Part shown: in pieces, positions 22,201-30,221 of the stretch
Position numbering within the stretch: the stretch's first letter is position 1
How the letters are laid out: the number at the start of each line of letters is the position of its first letter
Source: Actinomadura spongiicola
GTDB taxonomy: Bacteria; Actinomycetota; Actinomycetes; Streptosporangiales; Streptosporangiaceae
NCBI RefSeq assembly: GCF_003432485.1
Contig: NZ_QVNQ01000018.1
Coordinates: forward strand, 1 to 37,416
DNA length: 37,416 nt
Reading direction: 5' to 3'
Made by a program: the position numbers and the translations under genes
The notes under the pieces: generated by a model
The model's input: the letters and a program-made list of their open reading frames with translations, nothing else
Database searches by the model: none
Told to the model about the DNA's origin: nothing

Positions 22201-23018
22201 CCACGAGTGTCGAACCGCCGGGCGTCAGGATCGGCCACCTGCCGGGCACCCCGTCCGGCGGTGGCCTTCCCGGCGCGCTGGCCGCGGAGTGGACGAAGCT
22301 GTGGTCGCTGCGGTCCACCTGGTGGGGCCTGTTCGGCGCGGGCCTGCTGATGGGGCTGGTCTCCATGATCATGGCCGAGGCGACGGTGGCGAACAACAAG
22401 GACCCGGGCCCGGAGGGACCGCCCGGGGTGGTCTCGGTCGGCGACATCGCCACCGGTGCGGTGGAGACGGTCCAGTTCGTGGTGCTCGCCATCGCCCTCC
22501 TCATGGTCACCGGCGAGTACGCGACGGGAAGCATCCGGGCCACGCTCCAGTGGGTGCCGCCCCGGGGCCGGATGCTGTGGTCGAAGGCGGCCGTCGCGGT
22601 GGCGGTCGTCTTCCCGACCGCGGTGCTCCTCACGCTGATCGGCTCGGTGGTCGCGTGGTTCTGGCTCGACGAGTGGGGCCGCGTGGACGCCGGTGACCTC
22701 GTGCACGACGCGTTGACGATCGGCCTGTACCTGTCGCTGATGAGCGTGCTCGTCATGGGCGTCGGCGCCATGCTCCGCAGCACGGCGGCGACGCTGACGA
22801 CCGCGTTCATCTTCGTCCTGGTGCTTCCGATCACGCTCGTGAACACCGGCTCGGAACTGCTCAAGGACGTCGCGGACGGCCTTCCGAGCAGCGCGGGCCG
22901 CCACATGATGAACGGCGACGGCCCCTATCCGACGGTCGTCGCACTGGCGATCCTCGCGGCCTGGACGGCGGCGGCGGCGTGGGGCGGAATCACCGTGCTC
23001 CGCCGCCGCGACGCCTGA
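22197..23018 (+). CDS. ABC-2 type permease, 273 aa
   Basis: The product is a membrane protein with about six hydrophobic segments: near 45-65 (STWWGLFGAGLLMGLVSMIM), 95-115 (VETVQFVVLAIALLMVTGEY), 130-155 (AVAVAVVFPTAVLLTLIGSV), 175-200, 205-225 (ATLTTAFIFVLVLPITLVNT) and 250-268. GEYATGSIRATL after the second helix is the usual cytoplasmic coupling motif of this permease family. The proline- and glycine-rich first 25 residues are probably cytosolic. The start overlaps the ATPase stop by 4 bp. It works as the membrane half of the exporter encoded with the preceding gene. Confidence 0.9.
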   Translation: MTTSVEPPGVRIGHLPGTPSGGGLPGALAAEWTKLWSLRSTWWGLFGAGLLMGLVSMIMAEATVANNKDPGPEGPPGVVSVGDIATGAVETVQFVVLAIALLMVTGEYATGSIRATLQWVPPRGRMLWSKAAVAVAVVFPTAVLLTLIGSVVAWFWLDEWGRVDAGDLVHDALTIGLYLSLMSVLVMGVGAMLRSTAATLTTAFIFVLVLPITLVNTGSELLKDVADGLPSSAGRHMMNGDGPYPTVVALAILAAWTAAAAWGGITVLRRRDA

Positions 23019-23043
23019 CCGCCCGCATCCGCCTCCAGATGGC

Positions 23044-23856
23044 GTGCCGGAAAACCGAGTGCGCGACCCGTCGCCCGCGAGATACAACGCCAGGGTGGAC
23101 GAGGAACTCCTACCCGGCGGCAGGCACGTGGGCGGGGTCCGCGTCGGCGACACGGTTCACCGACCGGCGAACCCGTGGACGCGCACCGTGCACGCGGTTC
23201 TACGTCATCTGGAGGCGGCCGGGTTCGACGGCGCGCCCCGGGTCCTGGGCTTCGACGATCAGGGCCGGGAGGTCCTGACGTTCCTGCGCGGCGACACCAT
23301 CGGCGAACGCCATCCCTGGCCGCCGTGGCCGCATTCGGACACGGCGCTGCGCCAGGTCGCCGCGTGGATGCGACGGTTGCACGACATCACGGCGGCCTTC
23401 GTCCCACCCGGCGACGCGACCTGGTTCGCCGGGACCTGGCGGCCCGGCCTGGTCATCGGCCATCACGACGCCTCGCCGTACAACGCGGTCTGGCGAGACG
23501 ACGATCTCGTCGGATTCGTCGACTGGGACACCGCCGCGCCCTCGACGCGCGAGTTCGACCTGGCCCATCTGGCGCTGACCTGGGTGCCGCTGCACGCCCG
23601 GCACGTCGCCGAGTTCCAGGGGTTCACCGCGTTCGAGGACCGGTCGCGGCGGCTGCACCTCCTGCTGGACGCCTACGGTCACGACGGCGACCGCGGCGCG
23701 TTCGCGGACGTCATCGTCGACCGGGCCCTCCGGCAGGCGGCCATCATCCGCAGAATGGTGGCCGACGGCCGGACGTCTCTCCAGCCCTTCGCCGAACAAC
23801 TGGAACAGGCTGCGGACGAAATCCGGGCCCTTCCCACGTCGTTCTGGCGCGCCTGA
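23044..23856 (+). CDS. Aminoglycoside phosphotransferase-like kinase, 270 aa
   Basis: The kinase core shows the APH/choline-kinase motif HHDASPYNAVW (His140, catalytic Asp142, Asn147) and GFVDWDTAAPSTREFDL (metal-binding Asp160 and Asp162), followed by the helical C-terminal lobe. VLTFLRGDTIGERHPWP before it is the hinge region. Known relatives phosphorylate small hydroxylated molecules, including antibiotics and metabolites; the substrate is unknown and the P-loop-like N-terminal lobe is short. GTG 23044 and GTG 23095 are both possible starts with poor ribosome-binding sites. It lies 25 bp after the ABC permease gene and meets the GNAT gene tail to tail with 1 bp between. Confidence 0.82.
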   Translation: MPENRVRDPSPARYNARVDEELLPGGRHVGGVRVGDTVHRPANPWTRTVHAVLRHLEAAGFDGAPRVLGFDDQGREVLTFLRGDTIGERHPWPPWPHSDTALRQVAAWMRRLHDITAAFVPPGDATWFAGTWRPGLVIGHHDASPYNAVWRDDDLVGFVDWDTAAPSTREFDLAHLALTWVPLHARHVAEFQGFTAFEDRSRRLHLLLDAYGHDGDRGAFADVIVDRALRQAAIIRRMVADGRTSLQPFAEQLEQAADEIRALPTSFWRA

Positions 23857-23857
23857 A

Positions 23858-24415
23858 TCAGCAGGCCTGCGCTCTGGGTTCGAGCCGCTGGGCGAGGATG
23901 GCCCCCTCCCAGTCTTCATTGCCAATGGCCGACTTGATGCGTCCGGTCTGGACGAAACCCGCCCGCTCGTAGTAACGGACGAGGCCCTGGTCGCCGCCCG
24001 CCCAGCATTCGAGCCTGAGCAGGCCGATTCCCTGCTGGACGGCCTCGGCACGGGCATGGTCCAACAACGCCGCGCCGATTCCCGACCCCGCGCACCGCCG
24101 GTCGATGACGAGGGCTTCCAGGAAAAGCTCCGGCTCATCCACGGGAGGGATGAACCGCGGAGCGGGCCCCAGCCGCATGGCGCCGACGAGAGCGTCCCCG
24201 CGCTCGGCGACGCGCATCTCCCCGGAATCGGCGAACCGCTGAACCCGCGCGACGTGCCTCGGGTTCGCCGACCACGGCTCCGTCCCCCACTGCCCCGAGC
24301 GACCGGTGGCGGCGAGCCATTCGACCGCCCCGTCGTAGAGCGCCACGACCGCCGGAACGTCCGCCGGCTTCCCTATCCGGATGCGCACCTCTACCTCCGT
24401 CATCCGCACCGCCAT
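23858..24415 (-). CDS. GNAT-family N-acetyltransferase, 185 aa
   Basis: The acetyl-CoA-binding motif is RRCAGSGIGAALLDHARAEA (about 107-126; the R-x2-G-x-G/A loop), preceded by the strand LFLEALVID and followed by LLRLECWAGGDQGLVRYYER and AGFVQTG (motif B). The N-terminal half has RIRIGKPADVPAVVALYD, a standard GNAT opening. The acceptor is unknown. MAVRMTEVEVRIR at the start leaves open whether the first or the fifth residue (ATG 24403) is the true start. It converges on the APH-like gene. Confidence 0.88.
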   Translation of the reverse strand: MAVRMTEVEVRIRIGKPADVPAVVALYDGAVEWLAATGRSGQWGTEPWSANPRHVARVQRFADSGEMRVAERGDALVGAMRLGPAPRFIPPVDEPELFLEALVIDRRCAGSGIGAALLDHARAEAVQQGIGLLRLECWAGGDQGLVRYYERAGFVQTGRIKSAIGNEDWEGAILAQRLEPRAQAC

Positions 24416-25494
24416 TCCCGCATTCGAAACCTCCGCCCGACCTTAGCGGGGCGCCGGGAGCCGCCCATGGGCGCCCCCTCAATTCTCCGCCGCCCCGGCA
24501 CGCGCCACCAGATCACCCACCCGCACACGGCTGTCAACGAGGTCGACGACATTGTCCCTTCCGCGAACTCCCCAGTCCCACGGCACCAGCACACGCCTCC
24601 ACGCCCGCCGCACCGAGCACGGCTCCTCGATCCCGCCGCCCTCTTAACGAAGAGGGTATCCCAATTCATACGAACAAGCAGGCCGAATGCGATATGCGGA
24701 ACGCGTTTCCCATCTCACGGGACGACCGATGCGACAGGCAATGTACGAGGTGTCCGCCAACAGAGATGACGTCCCGAAAGCGAGCCGATGAGAAGCCAGT
24801 TATCCAGGATTTGCGCCATATCGTGTCGCCGTGGCTTGCCTGTGGGCTGATCATTCCCTTTGTGATGTTCACACTTCTGCTTTTTACGCCAGCATGAACG
24901 GACATCAGCCGGAACACGCCCCATAAGGCAGGCGGAAGCACCATTTCCTGTCCGGGCGACACCCTGTACGCGCTGCTGCCCAATTGCGCGACAGGTCGCC
25001 GACACCTGGGCCTGCCCGCATCGCGAAGCGCTCCCCCACCGCGCGGAGCGGACTCCCCGGACCGCGCCACACTTCGACTACGGACCGGCCGTGGGGCCTC
25101 CAGGACCGCACCCGGTAACCGAAGCCCGACCCGCCCGGCGAGCGCCTTCCCGGTTACGTTGACGAGCCGAACGCGTCGGAATCTCATACTTTCTTGGTCG
25201 AAATCGCCTGCGAGGCGCGTCCGACGCCTGTCGGACTCCTACGGAGACGCCGTGAGAGGCAGCACATCAACGCCGACCTGGAGTCCGGCGCCCGCCGCGA
25301 CCGCCAGGTAGCGACCCGGCCCGGGGCGACTACGCGTGTTCATCGACGCTCCGCGTCACAGCGACAAATGTTAACGGCGCCAGAAAACGCGTTCATTGTT
25401 GACCCTGGCTGGAACCGGTGTTCTTGTGGATTTCCCGGCTGCGCGGCTCCTGTGGCCGCGGCCATGGCCCGATCCTTCGCCAGGGGGTTCCACC
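24416..25494. other. About 1.1-kb region without a recognisable gene
   Basis: Reading both strands I find no family here beyond a doubtful small membrane ORF (24766-24897). The stretch around 24640-24900 is noticeably richer in A/T than the rest of the window. CCCTCTT-AACG-AAGAGGG (24639-24656) is a perfect 7-bp hairpin with a 4-nt loop, followed by TATCCCAATTCAT, a possible terminator. A TTGACC (25399-25404) about 90 bp before the DUF4360 ATG may belong to its promoter, but no convincing -10 pairs with it. The frames in 24900-25390 have mixed codon use and look like decayed or non-coding DNA. Confidence 0.5.
24766..24897 (+). CDS. Possible small single-pass membrane protein, 43 aa (67 aa with upstream start at 24694)
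   Basis: From ATG 24766 the frame gives a charged N-terminal half (MTSRKRADEKPVIQDLRHI) and one hydrophobic helix, WLACGLIIPFVMFTLLLFTP, at the C terminus. This is the shape of a small tail-anchored membrane protein. An in-frame ATG at 24694 would add 24 residues rich in Cys and Asp. Third-position G+C is low for this genome and the ribosome-binding site is poor (GAGG about 15 bp away), so it may be foreign, decayed or not expressed. I recognise no family. Confidence 0.35.
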   Translation: MTSRKRADEKPVIQDLRHIVSPWLACGLIIPFVMFTLLLFTPA

Positions 25495-26133
25495 ATGACG
25501 GACACCAGAGCAAGGGGGAAAAACGAGATCCAGATGAACGTCGCTGTGGTCGGCGTTCTGGGCCTGGCCGTTCTCGTGGCGGCGCCGGTGTCCGCGGCCT
25601 CCACGCGCGGTGTGCCCGAGATCGAGATCGGGTATGTGAACGGCTCGGGGTGCCCGGACGGGTCCGCGACGGTCGAGGCCGACGCGAACGGATTCGTCGT
25701 CAGATACAGCGCCTACGCGGTCAGGATCGGTGGCGATGCCAGGCCGTCGGATGCCCGGCGGAACTGCCGGCTCGGTCTGAAGGTCACGCTTCCGGAGGGG
25801 CTCACCTACGCGGTCGCCGGGTCTGACCATCGCGGCTCCATGCGGTTGGAATCCGGGGTGCGGGCCATCTTCCGGTCAGCGCATTACTACGGCAACCATT
25901 CGGATCGCCACCCGCTCCGGCGCGACATCAAGGGGCCCGGGAACGAAGACTGGGTGATCAGCGAGACGCGCGGCGGCGCTCAGCTCTTCTGGGTGCCGTG
26001 CGGTGAGAAGTGGGGCCTGATCCTCAGCACCGAACTGGTCTTGTCCGGCTCTGACACGTCCAATGCGAGTGTCATGGACATGAACTCCGGCCTTGGCAGC
26101 GCCTACCGTTTCGCATGGAGAACCTGTCCGTGA
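25495..26133 (+). CDS. Secreted DUF4360-type protein, 212 aa
   Basis: ATG 25495 is chosen for its AGGGGG site 8 bp upstream; an ATG at 25534 just before the hydrophobic segment is an alternative. A signal peptide follows: MNVAVVGVLGLAVLVAAPVS with a likely cut near AAS. The mature part matches the DUF4360 pattern as I know it: GYVNGSGCPDGSATV, a strand with FVVRYSAY, then RRNCRLGLKVTLPEGLTYAV, further beta-strands, and a closing WRTCP. Four cysteines (in GSGC, RRNC, WVPC and WRTC) could form two disulfides, fitting an extracellular beta protein. Function unknown. It converges on the small membrane-protein gene with 4 bp between. Confidence 0.8.
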   Translation: MTDTRARGKNEIQMNVAVVGVLGLAVLVAAPVSAASTRGVPEIEIGYVNGSGCPDGSATVEADANGFVVRYSAYAVRIGGDARPSDARRNCRLGLKVTLPEGLTYAVAGSDHRGSMRLESGVRAIFRSAHYYGNHSDRHPLRRDIKGPGNEDWVISETRGGAQLFWVPCGEKWGLILSTELVLSGSDTSNASVMDMNSGLGSAYRFAWRTCP

Positions 26134-26137
26134 CGGG

Positions 26138-26521
26138 TCATCGAGACAGGTGATCGCCTTTCCGGTGGCCGGGTCGCCGGGCTTTCCCGGGGCCGTGCCT
26201 GAGCAGGTGCGCGTGCAGGAGGGCCGCCACGGTGGCGCACGCGGCGGTGCCGAGGAGGCTGGCGGTGCCGAGTTCTCCGCGGACCGCGTACGAGGAGACC
26301 GACACGGTGAAGACGCCCGTGCTCATCGCGAGGGTGAACCCCAGCGCGGGGGCCGCGTACGGGACGGGCAGGGTCGCGGCGCCCAGCAGCAGCGCACAGA
26401 GGATCAGGTCCGGCACGAGGAAGAGGTTGTCGTCGCGCCAGGAGTCGTGCAGGAACAGGAAGACGAACGTGGACACGCTGATGACGACCGCGAACACGCG
26501 ACCGAAGCGGATGAGGTTCAT
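26138..26521 (-). CDS. Small membrane protein, 127 aa, function unknown
   Basis: The ATG at 26521 opens MNLIRFGRVFAVVISVSTFV. About four hydrophobic segments follow (10-26, 35-55, 58-78 and 87-108), and the C terminus is basic (GPGKARRPGHRKGDHLSR), probably cytoplasmic. Similar short four-helix proteins are common beside NarL-type sensor kinases in actinomycetes. It diverges from the histidine kinase gene with 132 bp between starts, so it may be a target of that two-component system. The frame runs on upstream of 26521 only as antisense of the kinase gene, which is not used. Confidence 0.7.
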   Translation of the reverse strand: MNLIRFGRVFAVVISVSTFVFLFLHDSWRDDNLFLVPDLILCALLLGAATLPVPYAAPALGFTLAMSTGVFTVSVSSYAVRGELGTASLLGTAACATVAALLHAHLLRHGPGKARRPGHRKGDHLSR

Positions 26522-26641
26522 GCTTCCAGCACAGCGGGACGGGCGTCCGGGACGCATCGGGCGGCGGGCCGTGAAACAGCGGCCACTTGGAGGAGCGCGG
26601 GCTCCTGCTCGCGGTGGAGATCGGCTCCGTGGGCGGCGACC

Positions 26642-26647
26642 TAGGAT
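26642..26647 (+). promoter_or_regulatory. Candidate -10 box for leaderless kinase transcript
   Basis: TAGGAT ends 6 bp before GTG 26654, so the predicted transcription start is at that GTG. An in-frame GTG at 26648 directly abuts the box and would then lie outside the message. Confidence 0.4.
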
Positions 26648-26653
26648 GTGCGT

Positions 26654-27790
26654 GTGTTCGCCGACCGGGTGGAGAACCTCCTGTCGCGCCGGTTCGCGCC
26701 GCTGCGTTCGGGGCTCGTCGCCGTCCTGGTGGCCGGTGATCTGGCGCTCATGCACCGTCCGGAACGGGGCGCCGACTGGGTGCTGGTGCTGGCCGCGTAC
26801 GGCGTGTACACGGCCGCGGCGCGGCTGCCGTCGCCCGCCGTCGCGGGGCTGGCGGTGGTCCTGGGGCTCGTCGAGGGCGCGGGCTCGACCATGGTGACAC
26901 CGGTGAAGGGCATGCTGGCGGTCGCGCTCTTCGAGCTGGCGGTGCGCCGCCCGGCACGGGAGTCGCTCGCCGGAGCGGCGGCGTTCGCGTTGGCGGTCGC
27001 CTGCGGATGGATCGGTGAGCCGCCCGGGACGGTGCCGCCCGCGCTGTTCCGGGTCGTGGTCTTCCTCACCGTCCTGCTGCTCGCGGGCGCCTACATCCGT
27101 TCCGCGCGGGCGGCGGCGCGGGCCGCGCGGGAGCGGGCCGCCGCCGAGGCGCACGCCGCCCGCACCGCCGAGCGCACCACGATCGCCAGAGAGCTGCACG
27201 ACCTGGTCGCCCATCACGTGTCGTCGATGGTCCTGCGCGTCGGCGTGGCCCGGCACGTCCTTCCGGACTCCGCGCCCGAGGTCGGCAAGGTGCTGGACGA
27301 ACTGCACGCCACGGGCACCGCCGCGCTGGACGATCTCAGCCATCTGGTGGCGGTGCTGCGGGACCCGGCCACGGCGCGCGGGGAGCCGCCGCCGATCGAG
27401 CCGGACGCGCTGCCCGCCGCCCTGGCACGGGTGGTCGAGCGGCGGCGGTCCGCGGGCATGGCGGCGGAGGCGTCGATCGACCCGGCGGTGGCGCGGCTGG
27501 ACCCCGTCCGGGGCGTCACGCTGCTGCGGCTCGTCCAGGAGGGGCTCGCCAACGTCGCCAAGCACGCCGGGCCGGACGCGACGGTGCACCTGTCCGCGCG
27601 GGTGGGGCCCGGCGCCGTCCACCTGGTCATCGACGACGACGGGCACGGCGCGCCCGGTGACCCCGGCCACGGGCTCAGCGGGATGCGCGAACGGGTGGAC
27701 CTGCTCGGCGGGACCTTCGAGGCGGGCCCGACCGGGTCCGGGTGGAGGCTGGCGGCCGAGCTTCCCCTGCCCGTGACGGCGCGGCCGTGA
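26654..27790 (+). CDS. NarL-type sensor histidine kinase, 378 aa
   Basis: The N-terminal half has about five membrane segments (for example LVAVLVAGDLALM and FRVVVFLTVLLLAGAYI). A short coiled coil rich in Ala/Arg/Glu then leads to the HisKA_3 box TTIARELHDLVAHHVSSMVL, in which the phosphorylated His is about residue 182. The ATPase domain follows, with LLRLVQEGLANVAKHAG (N box), VIDDDGHG (G1) and GHGLSGMRERVDLLGG (G2). It phosphorylates the response regulator encoded immediately after it; the two genes overlap by 4 bp (GTGA). No extracellular sensor domain is present, so the signal is probably read in the membrane, as in cell-envelope stress kinases. The start is uncertain between GTG 26648 and GTG 26654. 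Confidence 0.92.
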   Translation: MFADRVENLLSRRFAPLRSGLVAVLVAGDLALMHRPERGADWVLVLAAYGVYTAAARLPSPAVAGLAVVLGLVEGAGSTMVTPVKGMLAVALFELAVRRPARESLAGAAAFALAVACGWIGEPPGTVPPALFRVVVFLTVLLLAGAYIRSARAAARAARERAAAEAHAARTAERTTIARELHDLVAHHVSSMVLRVGVARHVLPDSAPEVGKVLDELHATGTAALDDLSHLVAVLRDPATARGEPPPIEPDALPAALARVVERRRSAGMAAEASIDPAVARLDPVRGVTLLRLVQEGLANVAKHAGPDATVHLSARVGPGAVHLVIDDDGHGAPGDPGHGLSGMRERVDLLGGTFEAGPTGSGWRLAAELPLPVTARP

Positions 27791-28422
27791 TCCGCGTCCT
27801 GGTCGCCGACGACCAGCAGCTCGTGCGGATGGGGCTGCGCATGCTCTGCGAGTCGGCCGGCGACGTGCGGGTCGTCGGGGAGGCGGCCGACGGCGTGGAG
27901 GCGGTGGCCCTGACCGGACGGCTCGGCCCCGACGTGGTTCTCATGGACCTGCGGATGCCGGGCCTGGACGGCGCCGCCGCCACCGAGCGCATCGTGGCGG
28001 CGCACCCGTCCACGCGGGTGCTGGCGTTGACGACGTTCGGCGACGACGACCACCTGTATCCGGCGCTCGCCGCCGGGGCCTGCGGCTTTCTCCTGAAGAG
28101 CGCGCCGCCGGGTGACCTGCTCGACGCCGTGCGCAAGGCCGTCGCGGGCGGCACCCCGTTCAGCCAGGAGGTGCTCGGACGCCTCGTCGGACGGGCGGTG
28201 AGCGTCCGGGCGGTGGCCGACCCGGGCGACCTCACCCCACGCGAGCGAGAGGTGCTGGCGCTGGTCGCGGCCGGGCTGTCCAACCAGGAGATCGCCGCAC
28301 GGCTGCACGTCGGGGTGACGACGGTGAAGACGCATGTCGCCGCGCTGCTGGCCAAGACCGACTGTTCGAACCGGGTCCGGCTGGCCGTGTTCGCCGTGCG
28401 CGCGGGCCTGGCGTCCGGCTGA
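27787..28422 (+). CDS. NarL/LuxR-family response regulator, 211 aa
   Basis: The receiver domain (1-120) has the acidic pair Asp8-Asp9 in VADDQQLVRMGL, the phosphoacceptor Asp54 in VLMDLRMPG, a Thr in LALTTFGDD and Lys in FLLKSAPPGDL. The LuxR-type helix-turn-helix (about 145-205) is PGDLTPREREVLALVAAGLS, then NQEIAARLHVGVTTVKTHVA. It pairs with the preceding kinase (4-bp overlap). It converges on the DUF2867 gene with 13 bp between. Likely targets are its own operon region and the divergent small membrane-protein gene, by position only. Confidence 0.94.
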   Translation: MIRVLVADDQQLVRMGLRMLCESAGDVRVVGEAADGVEAVALTGRLGPDVVLMDLRMPGLDGAAATERIVAAHPSTRVLALTTFGDDDHLYPALAAGACGFLLKSAPPGDLLDAVRKAVAGGTPFSQEVLGRLVGRAVSVRAVADPGDLTPREREVLALVAAGLSNQEIAARLHVGVTTVKTHVAALLAKTDCSNRVRLAVFAVRAGLASG

Positions 28423-28435
28423 CCGGCCGTGGGCC

Positions 28436-29497
28436 TCACGTGGAGGCCGGGACCTTCTCCTCGCGGGACGCCTTGACCTTCGCCACCGTGTCGCGGAGCA
28501 GGCCGGGTGCCAGGCGGCGGTGGACGGCGGACATCGCGGGCCACAGGAGACGGCCGGGGAGACGGTCGTAACGCAGATGGGTGATGAGGGACACCCGGCC
28601 GTCCGCCGCTCGGACGACCAGGTTGCCGCTCACGAACCAGGAGGCCGCCTCAAGCCGGATCCAGCCGTCGCCTCGTTCGGTGATCCGCCATCCGGCCACG
28701 GTGTCCGGTGACCGACCACGGGCGAGGCGCAACCCGAGCAGGCCGCGCCAGAGCAGCCGCTCCCCCACGGTGGGGACGTCGCCGAACATCGCTCGGGCCC
28801 ATTGCTCGGGGGTCGCGTCCACGGTGGTGGGGATGGTGAACATGTCGGCGTAGTCGGCGTCCGGCATCGAGCTGAGCGCGCGGAGGTCCGCGGGGACGTC
28901 GCGGGTTCCCTCGACGGTGGCCGGGACGGCGCCGCTCAGCGCGGCCTCCCAGCGACGGGTCAGCGACGGGTAGACGATCAGGTGGCGGAACGGCGCGATG
29001 GCGGCCATGTACAACCGTCCGAACAGGCCGTTGGGCTTCACGAGGACCGCCATGCGCAGTTCGTGTTCGCCGTCCGCGGCCGGTACCCACCCGAGGTGCA
29101 TGACCGCGTGGACGGTCCGGTTCGCCAGTTCGAGGGCGGCTTCGTCGTCGAGTTCGTAGACGGCGGTCAGGGGCAGGCGGTCGGATCCGTGGCTCGTGAG
29201 TCCGGAGTCCTCCGGCAGGCGGGTGCGCAACGACCGGACGCGCTTCGCGACACCCTGCTTGTCGTCGTCCCAGCCGAGGAGCGCACCGAGCTTCCAGCGC
29301 ACCGCGAACAGGAACCGGATCGGCAGGGGGTCGGTCTCAGGGTTGTCGGCCGCCCGGATCGCGGCGAGTGCCCCGGGAAAGTCGTCCGGCCCTTCGGCGG
29401 ACGTGCGGAACGCCCACACGTCCTGCAACCGGAAGTCGGGAGCGAGCTCGTGGATCCGCCAGGGTTGAGCAGTGTGGGCGGCTGCCGGGAGCCTCAT
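28436..29497 (-). CDS. DUF2867-type protein with SRPBCC-like C-terminal part, 353 aa
   Basis: From ATG 29497 the protein reads MRLPAAAHTAQPWRIHELAP, the characteristic opening I associate with actinobacterial DUF2867 proteins. The N-terminal domain (to about 190) continues with FRLQDVWAFRTSAEGPDDFP and LRMAVLVKPNGLFGRLYMAA. The C-terminal part (about 205-345) begins YADMFTIPTTVDATPEQWAR and ends in DGRVSLITHLRYDRLPGRLL, which looks like a START/SRPBCC-type lipid-binding or polyketide-cyclase fold, as the gene's family often has. Starts at 29506 and 29509 are also in frame. It diverges from the TetR gene, with two copies of one palindrome between them, so it is the probable regulated target. 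Biochemical function unknown. Confidence 0.75.
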   Translation of the reverse strand: MRLPAAAHTAQPWRIHELAPDFRLQDVWAFRTSAEGPDDFPGALAAIRAADNPETDPLPIRFLFAVRWKLGALLGWDDDKQGVAKRVRSLRTRLPEDSGLTSHGSDRLPLTAVYELDDEAALELANRTVHAVMHLGWVPAADGEHELRMAVLVKPNGLFGRLYMAAIAPFRHLIVYPSLTRRWEAALSGAVPATVEGTRDVPADLRALSSMPDADYADMFTIPTTVDATPEQWARAMFGDVPTVGERLLWRGLLGLRLARGRSPDTVAGWRITERGDGWIRLEAASWFVSGNLVVRAADGRVSLITHLRYDRLPGRLLWPAMSAVHRRLAPGLLRDTVAKVKASREEKVPAST

Positions 29498-29521
29498 GGT
29501 CGCCATCACCTTCCCGTCGAA

Positions 29522-29571
29522 TATACGCTTGCGTACAACATGAGGCTAAGCCAGATATACGGGTGCGTATA
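29522..29571. promoter_or_regulatory. Two copies of a palindromic operator between DUF2867 and TetR genes
   Basis: TATACGCTTGCGTACA (29522-29537) and TATACGGGTGCGTATA (29556-29571) share the form TATACG-N4-CGTAYA. The second is perfect over 18 bp when extended to 29555-29572 (ATATACG and CGTATAT arms). The copies start 34 bp apart, near three helical turns. The pair lies in the 103-bp gap between divergent starts, and such sites are typical for TetR regulators controlling themselves and a neighbour. Confidence 0.7.
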
Positions 29572-29600
29572 TACGTGGGAATGGTGAGGTGGGACACATC

Positions 29601-30158
29601 GTGGCCGCTGTTCGCACGCCGCGTGACCGGTGGGTCGAGGAGGGTCTGCGGGCGCTGGCCGAGGGCGGTCCGGACGCCGTCCGCGTCGAGGCCCTCGCGA
29701 AGCGGCTCGGTGTCACCAAGGGCGGCTTCTACGGGTACTTCGCCGACCGTGAGGCGCTGCTGGAGGCGATGCTGGACGCCTGGGAGCGGGAGAGCACGGA
29801 CGACGTGATCGACCGCGCGAGACGGGAGACCGACGATCCGAAGGCCATGGCCCGGCTCGCGGGCGCGCTCACGTTCTCCGGCGACCGGCTGCTGCCCATC
29901 GACCTCGCGGTCCGCGACTGGGCCCGGCGGGACGAGGCGGTCGCCGAGCGGCTCCGGCGGGTGGACAACCGGCGCATGGACCTGCTGCGCGAGGTGATCG
30001 GGGGCCTCTGCGCCGACCCCGACGAGGTCGAGGCCCGCAGCCTGCTCGCCTTCTGCGCGGCGATCGGCAACCACTTCCTCGCCGCCGACCATGGCGGCCG
30101 CACCCGCGCCCAGGTCCTCGCCCGCGCCACCGACCTGCTCTTCACCCCTGACCACTGA
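29601..30158 (+). CDS. TetR-family transcriptional regulator, 185 aa
   Basis: The N-terminal helix-turn-helix (about 10-55) reads WVEEGLRALAEGGPDAVRVE, then the recognition part AKRLGVTKGGFYGYFADREALL. The all-helical C-terminal ligand domain follows. GTG 29601 is preferred since GAGGTGGG lies 7 bp upstream; GTG 29589 would add four residues. It diverges from the DUF2867 gene across the duplicated palindrome, so it probably represses both. The ligand is unknown. Confidence 0.9.
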   Translation: MAAVRTPRDRWVEEGLRALAEGGPDAVRVEALAKRLGVTKGGFYGYFADREALLEAMLDAWERESTDDVIDRARRETDDPKAMARLAGALTFSGDRLLPIDLAVRDWARRDEAVAERLRRVDNRRMDLLREVIGGLCADPDEVEARSLLAFCAAIGNHFLAADHGGRTRAQVLARATDLLFTPDH

Positions 30159-30171
30159 CCCCACCGACGCG

Positions 30172-30208
30172 GCAGGGCCCCGCTCCGGGGGACGGAGCGG
30201 GGCCCTGC
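30172..30208. terminator. Perfect 15-bp hairpin terminator between TetR and osmoprotectant operon
   Basis: GCAGGGCCCCGCTCC (30172-30186) and GGAGCGGGGCCCTGC (30194-30208) are exactly complementary with a 7-nt loop. Both flanking genes end towards it (30158 and 30222), so it can serve both directions. No U-tract follows. Confidence 0.8.
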
Positions 30209-30221
30209 GCGGTGGTGCGGG

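Noticed and set aside
25194..25826. A 210-codon plus-strand frame overlapping the DUF4360 gene
   Set aside because: It overlaps the well-supported DUF4360 frame, and its product is Arg/Gly-rich without domain signals; only its first 60 codons lie in otherwise empty sequence and these look non-coding.
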